Assembly (NCBI GenBank): GCA_903881065.1
Contig: CAIRRW010000239.1
Coordinates: 1 to 10,969 of the forward strand
From: an uncultured Bacteroidota bacterium
GTDB lineage: Bacteria; Bacteroidota; Bacteroidia; 2-12-FULL-35-15
Direction: 5' to 3'
DNA length: 10,969 nt
A program made the translations under genes and the position numbers. Under the pieces are notes generated by a model that was not told where the DNA came from, did not search any database, and was given only the letters and a program-made list of their open reading frames with translations. Shown here in pieces: positions 5,825-10,969 of this stretch. Each line of letters opens with the position of its first letter. Position 1 is the first letter of the stretch.

Positions 5825-8548
5825 TTATTTAATTGAACGAATACGTCCTTTACTTTTTCTAATATTTACAGCTACAATTTTATATTCCGGACATAAAGCT
5901 TCGCTATCGTGCTCGTCACTGGTAATAATATTCAGTTGTAAATCCGGGAAATGAAAAGTAGTACTCAATATTCCAGGCTTCACTTCATCCGTTATTCGCG
6001 CTTTAATATCCACTTTCCCTCGCGGAGATTCTACACAAACCATGTCTCCATCATTGATTAAATGTTTCTTAGCATCATGGACATTAATTAAGAGTACATC
6101 TTCTGTAAGGATATCAACATTGCCAGTTCTACGCGTCATTGTGCCCGAATTATAATGTTCGAGTTCCCTATTTGTAGTTATTATATATGGAAACTCTTTG
6201 CCGTTTTGTTTTGTTTCTGCACTTTCAAGCCAATCAAAATAATGGAATTTACCTTTCCCTCTTGTGAATGATTCTAAATGCAAAATTTCGGTATCAGTTC
6301 CATCCTTCGCCACAGGCCATTGTTTACCATTGTTTCCAAGTTCATCCCATTTAACGCCGGCAAAGAAAGGAACAATCTGCGAAATTTCTTTTAACATATC
6401 TTCAGCATCATATGGAGCTTGAGCATATCCCATTTTATTCATAATATCAACCATTATTTCGCCATCACATTTTGTACCTGCCAATGGTTCCACCACTTTT
6501 TGCACACGTTGAATTCTACGTTCGGCATTCGTATAAGTACCGCTTTTTTCAAGGAAAGTAGCACCAGGAAGAACTACTGTTGCATACTTTGCAGTCTCCG
6601 TCATAAATATTTCCTGTAGCACAAGCAAGTCTAAATTCTCCATTGCAGCTATCACTTTATTAGTGTTCGGATCCGTCTGTACCACATCTTCTCCCATTAA
6701 CCACAAGGCTTTCAGCTTGCCTTCTATAGAAGCGTCAAACATTTCTGGAATCTTTAACCCTTGGCTAAAAGGAATCTTTGTTTTATAAAATGCTTCGTAT
6801 TGTTTATTTATTTCAGGATCATAAGAACTCATGTAACCGGCTCCCTGATGCGGTTGGCAACCCATATCGGCAGCTCCCTGCACATTGTTTTGTCCGCGCA
6901 AAGGATTAACTCCCACTCCTCTTCGTCCTATATTGCCTGTAATCATTGCCAAATCAGAGATAAGCATCACCGTAAACGAACCTTGTGTATGTTCGGTAAC
7001 ACCTAGTCCGTGAAACGACATTGCATTTTTTGCCGTTGCATAAGCAATAGCCGCTTGCCTTACAAGAGCTTTATCAACTCCTGTTATTTTTTCCATTTCA
7101 TTGATATCAATCTTCAAAATCTGTTCTTTGAAATCTGCATACCCTTCAGTTCGGTTTTCAATAAACTCTTTCGCTTCTAGTTTTTCAGTGATGATATAAT
7201 ACAGCATCATATTTATCAATGCCACATTAGTGCCCGGTTTCAGCTGCAAATGATACGTTGCATACTTCGCCATTTCCGTTTTTCTCGGGTCAATAACAAT
7301 TGTTGGTTTTCCTTTTAATGCAAACTGCTTTAATTTTGCACCCGTTACAGGATGTGCGTCTGTTGGGTTTGCGCCAATCACCATTATGCAATCCGTATAT
7401 TTTATGTCTTCTACAGAGTTGGTAGCAGCACCTGTTCCAAATGCACGTTGCATTCCCAAAGCTGTTGGAGAGTGGCAAACACGGGCACAACAGTCAATAT
7501 TATTTGTTCCAATAACTGCACGAATAAATTTCTGCATCAGATAATTTTCTTCATTCGTACATCTTGCAGAAGAAATTCCAGCTATAGAATCCGCACCGTG
7601 TTTTGTTTTTATCTCTGTTAATTTATCTGCAATAAAAGTATACGCTTCATCCCAGGTAGCAGGCTCCAGCACACCGTTTCGTCTTATAAGCGGAGTTTTA
7701 ATTCTATCAGGATGATTATAAAATGAAAAAGCAAAACGCCCTTTCAAACACGTATGCCCTTGATTAACTTCTGCATCATATGGCGCCTGAATAGATTTCA
7801 CTTTGCCATTAAGTACTGATACTTCAAGATTACAGCCCACACCACAATAAGTACAAACAGTCCGAACTTTTTTATCAGCAACAATCGATTTTGATTCAAA
7901 CACATCCGAAATAGCTGATGTAGGGCAGGCTTGCGCGCAAGCACCACAACTTACACAATCAGAATCGAAGAAAGAATTATTATTGCTTTTTACAATATGA
8001 CTGTCAAAACCTCTGCCAGCCATCGTCAGCACCATTTCTCCCTGCACTTCATCACAGGCTCTCACACATCTGAAACAATTGATACACTTTGAAAAATCTG
8101 ATGTCATATAAGGATGGCTCAGATCTTTATCTCTATCTAAATGATTTTTCCCTTCCGGATATCTCACATCACGTACACCAACTTTAGCGGCCACCGTTTG
8201 TAATTCACAGTTATTATTTACCTCACAGGTAAGGCAATCCAGGGGATGATCAGTAAGAACAAGTTCTATAATATTCTTGCGCAGTTTCACAATTCTATCA
8301 CTGTGTGTATAAATATATGAATTGGGAATTACTGGCGTATGGCAGGATGCTTGTGCTTTTGCAGGTCCGTTCTGAACCAATGCAACATCCACACTGCAAA
8401 CTCTGCACGAACCAAATGGATCAAGATTAGGTGCATCACAGAGTGTAGGAACAAAATCCTGTCCAAGATGTCTTCTGACAAAACTCAGAATAGTTTCACC
8501 ATCATTGATAAAATAAACCTTATCATTAATATATGCTGTTGATTCCAT
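5825..8548 (-). CDS. fdhF: Formate dehydrogenase catalytic (alpha) subunit, FdhF/FdsA type with NuoG-like N-terminus
   Basis: This 907-residue Mo-bis-MGD enzyme should interconvert formate and CO2. The N-terminal ~220 residues are NuoG-like. They hold a [2Fe-2S] ferredoxin domain (C37, C48, C51, C69), a His-Cys3 [4Fe-4S] site (H101, C105, C108, C114) and two ferredoxin clusters (C155/158/161/165 and C198/201/204/208). The molybdopterin part starts with a further [4Fe-4S] site (C232, C235, C239, C267) followed by K269. The Mo ligand is C358 in RVCHSPT, followed by H359: a cysteine where some homologues use selenocysteine. R551 in NPLRGQNNVQG matches the conserved active-site arginine. The C-terminal cofactor-binding domain begins near 786 (TTNRELEHYNSGTMTRR). 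There is no Tat signal or membrane segment, so it should be cytoplasmic. It starts 6 bases after the diaphorase gene, pointing to NAD as partner. Length and layout fit the FdsA family. Confidence 0.95.
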   Translation of the reverse strand: MESTAYINDKVYFINDGETILSFVRRHLGQDFVPTLCDAPNLDPFGSCRVCSVDVALVQNGPAKAQASCHTPVIPNSYIYTHSDRIVKLRKNIIELVLTDHPLDCLTCEVNNNCELQTVAAKVGVRDVRYPEGKNHLDRDKDLSHPYMTSDFSKCINCFRCVRACDEVQGEMVLTMAGRGFDSHIVKSNNNSFFDSDCVSCGACAQACPTSAISDVFESKSIVADKKVRTVCTYCGVGCNLEVSVLNGKVKSIQAPYDAEVNQGHTCLKGRFAFSFYNHPDRIKTPLIRRNGVLEPATWDEAYTFIADKLTEIKTKHGADSIAGISSARCTNEENYLMQKFIRAVIGTNNIDCCARVCHSPTALGMQRAFGTGAATNSVEDIKYTDCIMVIGANPTDAHPVTGAKLKQFALKGKPTIVIDPRKTEMAKYATYHLQLKPGTNVALINMMLYYIITEKLEAKEFIENRTEGYADFKEQILKIDINEMEKITGVDKALVRQAAIAYATAKNAMSFHGLGVTEHTQGSFTVMLISDLAMITGNIGRRGVGVNPLRGQNNVQGAADMGCQPHQGAGYMSSYDPEINKQYEAFYKTKIPFSQGLKIPEMFDASIEGKLKALWLMGEDVVQTDPNTNKVIAAMENLDLLVLQEIFMTETAKYATVVLPGATFLEKSGTYTNAERRIQRVQKVVEPLAGTKCDGEIMVDIMNKMGYAQAPYDAEDMLKEISQIVPFFAGVKWDELGNNGKQWPVAKDGTDTEILHLESFTRGKGKFHYFDWLESAETKQNGKEFPYIITTNRELEHYNSGTMTRRTGNVDILTEDVLLINVHDAKKHLINDGDMVCVESPRGKVDIKARITDEVKPGILSTTFHFPDLQLNIITSDEHDSEALCPEYKIVAVNIRKSKGRIRSIK

Positions 8549-8554
8549 GTTAAT

Positions 8555-10207
8555 TTATTTTTTAAAGTAAGGAGCCAATTCGTTTTCAAAATACTTCATT
8601 GCATTTTTTATAGGTAACGGAAGTCCGCCACCCAATGCACAAAGAGAACCTGTTTCCATTGTTTCAAGCAAATCATTCATTAAAGTATAATCAATTTTAT
8701 AATTTTCATTCTGCGCTTTTTCTATCATTTCATATCCTCGTACAGAACCCAATCTGCAAGGGAAACATTTACCACAACTTTCGTGAGCAGTAAATTTAAA
8801 CAGGTGTTCAATATATTTTACCAATGGATATTCTTCCGGAATGCAAACGACAGATGCGTGACCTAAAAGAAATCCTTCTTTAGCAAACGAATCAAAATCA
8901 ACAGTAAGATTATTTATTTTATCTACCGGTACCAAGCCACCAAGCGGACCGCCTATGTGCATAGCTTTAACCGGTTTTCGGAATCCTCCACCCAATTCAT
9001 TTACTACGACAGACAATGGAGTTCCCATATCCACTTCATAAATCCCTGGCTTATTAAAATAACCATCAAGTGAAATTAGCTTGGTACCCGATGATTTATT
9101 TGTTCCAATTGCAGCAAATGCTTTACCTCCATTCTTCACAATGAAAGGCAGGTTAGCAAGTGTTTCAACATTATTTACAACAGTTGGTTGATTGAATAAA
9201 CCTTTCTGAGTTGGATATGGAGGACGCACACGCACTTCCGGTCTTTGTCCTTCAATGGAAGAAAGCAAAGCCGTTTCTTCACCGCAGATATAAGCTCCCT
9301 GAGCTTTTATAACTTTAAAGTTAAAATTAAAACCACTTCCATTTATGTTTTCTCCAAGAAGTTTTTCTTTTTTTAGTTCTTCAATGCAATCAGTAATAAT
9401 ATCAACTGATTCAGGATACTCACCACGAATATAAACAACACCACAATCAGCGCCTGTTATATAACCTGCAATCATCATCCCCAGTAACAATTCGTGAGGG
9501 CGTTGTTCCATTATATAGCGGTCGGAATATGCACCAGGGTCGCCTTCGTCTGCATTACAAACAATAAACTTTGAGTCAGAAGCAACATTTTTGCAAGACT
9601 CTAGTTTGAATGCCATTGAAAATCCTGCACCGCCTCTGCCTCTCAAGCCTGAGTTCTTAAGCTGAACAATTAGTTCATCCGAAGATTGTTTAAGACAGTC
9701 AGTAAATATTTTATAATATTCTTTTATGGAACCATATTCACTTGTTAGTATTGGTGTGCCTTTAAAACCAACATTGTATTTTTCTTTAGTATTTGACTTT
9801 TCTTTTTTTATTGTTGCAATATCATTGATATCATTTCCTGAATAGTTCTTTCCATCAATGTGAAACGCACTGTTTTCGTGACAACGGCCAAGGCAACACA
9901 TTTCGCCAATCTCTTCTTCTTTGTAATTCGAAGATAGTTTTTTATGAAGCTTATCTTGTGTACCTGCAGTCATACATGCACTTCCATTACATACATACAC
10001 TTTCTTTCCTTTATTCTCAGGCTTCAAAAAGTCGTAGAAAGAAACGGTTCCATAAACAGTGGATTTACCAACAAGGAATTCATCGCGAAGTTTATCAAGA
10101 GCTTCCTGCTTTGGTGTTCCTGTTTCCGAAGCAGCTTTTCCAAGTTCTTCGAACAGGTTTTTATTAATGCCTTTTCGGCCTAAAAGATGACTTAAGTTAT
10201 TCGACAT
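8555..10207 (-). CDS. fdsB: Fused NuoE-NuoF-like NAD-linked diaphorase subunit of formate dehydrogenase
   Basis: This 550-residue fusion should pass electrons between the formate dehydrogenase alpha subunit and NAD. Residues ~1-130 are NuoE-like: a short helical start, then a thioredoxin-fold [2Fe-2S] domain with C73 and C78 (CNGSAC) and C105 and C109 (CLGRC). Residues ~150-550 are NuoF-like. They include the glycine-rich FMN/NADH region (GLRGRGGAGFSMAFK, 187-201), NADEGDPGAYSDR (218-230), GAYICGEETALL (304-315), and a [4Fe-4S] site from C478, C481, C484 (SCGKCFPCR) and C523 (SLCALGG). It ends soon after that cluster, without the extra C-terminal ferredoxin domain of many hydrogenase-type homologues. 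The ATG lies inside the end of fdhD (11-base overlap), suggesting translational coupling. Complex I is unlikely because no other nuo genes are present. The symbol is by analogy to FdsB; HoxF has a similar fusion. Confidence 0.92.
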   Translation of the reverse strand: MSNNLSHLLGRKGINKNLFEELGKAASETGTPKQEALDKLRDEFLVGKSTVYGTVSFYDFLKPENKGKKVYVCNGSACMTAGTQDKLHKKLSSNYKEEEIGEMCCLGRCHENSAFHIDGKNYSGNDINDIATIKKEKSNTKEKYNVGFKGTPILTSEYGSIKEYYKIFTDCLKQSSDELIVQLKNSGLRGRGGAGFSMAFKLESCKNVASDSKFIVCNADEGDPGAYSDRYIMEQRPHELLLGMMIAGYITGADCGVVYIRGEYPESVDIITDCIEELKKEKLLGENINGSGFNFNFKVIKAQGAYICGEETALLSSIEGQRPEVRVRPPYPTQKGLFNQPTVVNNVETLANLPFIVKNGGKAFAAIGTNKSSGTKLISLDGYFNKPGIYEVDMGTPLSVVVNELGGGFRKPVKAMHIGGPLGGLVPVDKINNLTVDFDSFAKEGFLLGHASVVCIPEEYPLVKYIEHLFKFTAHESCGKCFPCRLGSVRGYEMIEKAQNENYKIDYTLMNDLLETMETGSLCALGGGLPLPIKNAMKYFENELAPYFKK

Positions 10208-10969
10208 TGCTTTTTATATTAACCTTACCTGTTACCAATTGACTATTGCCAACTGCAACCTGTTGAGGATTTGAATAAATAGTAAATTTATTATTTCTGC
10301 AGAACGCCATTAATGTTATTCCTGATTCCTGCGCTTGTTCTATCGCAAGAGATGAAGGAGCTGAAACAGCTGCCAGAAAAGGAATTCCTGCCGCTCTTGT
10401 TTTATTTATTATCTCTGATGATACTCTTCCACTTACGGTTAAGCACTTTGCTGCACTTAATAAATTATTATTGATAAGGTACCCTATCACTTTATCAACT
10501 GCATTGTGTCTGCCGATATCTTCCTGAAGTGTTATCAGCTTTCCATCAATGGTGAAAGCACCTGCAGCATGTGTGCCCCCTGATTTCTGAAAGTCTATCT
10601 GACCATTATTAATCTGTTCAAATAATGTTGGAACAAGTTCGCCTTTCAATATTTCGCTATTGTTAAGTACTTCACAACTTAAGCCATCCAATGATGTTTT
10701 GCCGCATACACCGCAGGAAGAAGCGGAGATAACATTTCTTGTTCCTGCAAAGTCCTTTAAAATTAACTCCTTTGGAATACGAACATTTACTGATAAAATA
10801 TGCCCTTCCTTATTTCTTGATGTTACTTCTATTTCAGGCTTGTGATTCAAGTCTCTGTAAATATTTTCAGTAAACAATAAGCCACGAACAAGATTAGTTT
10901 CGTTGCCCGGAGTTTGCATGGTTACTGTAAATGGAACATCGTTAACAGCAATACTCAATGCAACTTCAA
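10197..10969 (-). CDS. fdhD: FdhD, formate dehydrogenase sulfurtransferase, 5' end cut by window
   Basis: FdhD carries sulfur from a cysteine desulfurase to the molybdenum cofactor before it is inserted into formate dehydrogenase, and is needed for enzyme activity. Visible family marks, in order, are an early MQTPGNETNLVRGLLFTE segment, the active CxxC in SSCGVCGK, GGTHAAG, EDIGRHNAVDKVIG and SGRVSSEIINK. The frame stays open past the codon at 10958 to the window edge, and the extra residues (E-V-A-L) fit the usual FdhD start region, so the true start lies outside. The codon at 10958 is TTG and should not be taken as the start. The last ~20 residues are a weakly conserved-looking tail partly encoded by a 7-base repeat. 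The stop lies 11 bases inside the next gene. Being first of the three genes fits its role as dedicated maturation factor. Confidence 0.95.
   Translation of the reverse strand, partial: EVALSIAVNDVPFTVTMQTPGNETNLVRGLLFTENIYRDLNHKPEIEVTSRNKEGHILSVNVRIPKELILKDFAGTRNVISASSCGVCGKTSLDGLSCEVLNNSEILKGELVPTLFEQINNGQIDFQKSGGTHAAGAFTIDGKLITLQEDIGRHNAVDKVIGYLINNNLLSAAKCLTVSGRVSSEIINKTRAAGIPFLAAVSAPSSLAIEQAQESGITLMAFCRNNKFTIYSNPQQVAVGNSQLVTGKVNIKSNVE
10224..10258 (-). repeat. Degenerate 7-base tandem repeat inside the 3' end of fdhD
   Basis: Read on the minus strand, five consecutive heptamers align as TTGCAGT, TGGCAAT, AGTCAAT, TGGTAAC and AGGTAAG. The shared core is roughly xGG(C/T)AAx, with base 5 always A and bases 2 and 3 mostly G. 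The repeat encodes the FdhD tail VAVGNSQLVTGK and ends 17 bases before the downstream ATG. I recall similar TTGGCA-type heptamers in non-coding DNA of Bacteroidota, but cannot check this here. Confidence 0.55.

Noticed and set aside
8555..10207. Part of a respiratory complex I operon
   Set aside because: NuoE and NuoF are fused, the neighbours are fdhD and a formate dehydrogenase alpha subunit, and no membrane Nuo subunits are present.
5825..10207. Electron-bifurcating (HylABC-like) formate dehydrogenase
   Set aside because: The NuoF-like part ends just after C523 and lacks the C-terminal two-cluster ferredoxin domain expected of bifurcating HydB/HylB-type subunits. It is not fully excluded, since genes upstream are not visible.
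6419..10845. Short plus-strand frames (6419-6619, 6761-7006, 7352-7621, 8339-8542, 9944-10183, 9958-10167, 10660-10845) and a minus-strand frame at 7290-7490
   Set aside because: All lie inside strongly conserved formate dehydrogenase genes in other frames, with Cys/His-rich random-looking translations.
10956..10958. TTG as the start codon of fdhD
   Set aside because: The frame continues upstream to the window edge with residues (E-V-A-L) that fit the family, so this is an internal leucine codon and the gene is cut by the window.

Overview
The window looks like a piece of a low-GC Bacteroidota chromosome. The signs are AT-rich DNA, start codons preceded by A/T-rich stretches rather than clear Shine-Dalgarno sites, outer-membrane barrels joined to thrombospondin type 3 (TSP3) calcium repeats, and SPOR-like tails ending in a K-R-I motif of a kind I associate with this phylum. 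A family within the phylum cannot be fixed from this sequence. All six genes lie on the minus strand, so transcription runs from high to low coordinates. The first and last genes are cut by the window edges.

Region 1 (10969 down to 5825) is a compact formate dehydrogenase operon. It holds fdhD (5' end outside the window), a fused NuoE-NuoF-like diaphorase subunit, and a long molybdenum catalytic subunit with a NuoG-like iron-sulfur N-terminus. fdhD and the diaphorase gene overlap by 11 bases, and 6 bases separate the diaphorase gene from the catalytic gene. FdhD should sulfurate the molybdenum cofactor. The catalytic subunit should oxidise formate (or reduce CO2) at a Cys-ligated Mo site. Electrons would then pass along its Fe-S chain to the FMN/NAD site of the fused subunit. 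None of the three proteins shows a Tat signal or membrane anchor in the part visible, so a soluble cytoplasmic NAD-linked enzyme of the Fds type is the best reading. The end of fdhD runs through a degenerate 7-base tandem repeat.

Region 2 (5824 to 5439) is a 386-base AT-rich gap without a credible gene. It separates the two gene groups and probably carries the promoter for region 3.

Region 3 (5438 down to 1) is a cell-envelope locus of three exported proteins that share parts. The 433-residue protein is a barrel plus TSP3 repeats plus an EF-hand tail. The 641-residue protein has two cohesin-like modules around two carboxypeptidase-regulatory-like repeats, then a Pro-rich linker and a SPOR-like tail. 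The third protein (at least 701 residues, 3' end outside the window) repeats the barrel plus TSP3 layout of the first but ends in a series of SPOR-like domains like the tail of the second. It is open from 2103 to the window edge. A strong terminator-like hairpin sits between the second and third genes, directly in front of the third gene's start codon. These proteins probably work at the outer membrane/peptidoglycan interface, but no specific function can be assigned.
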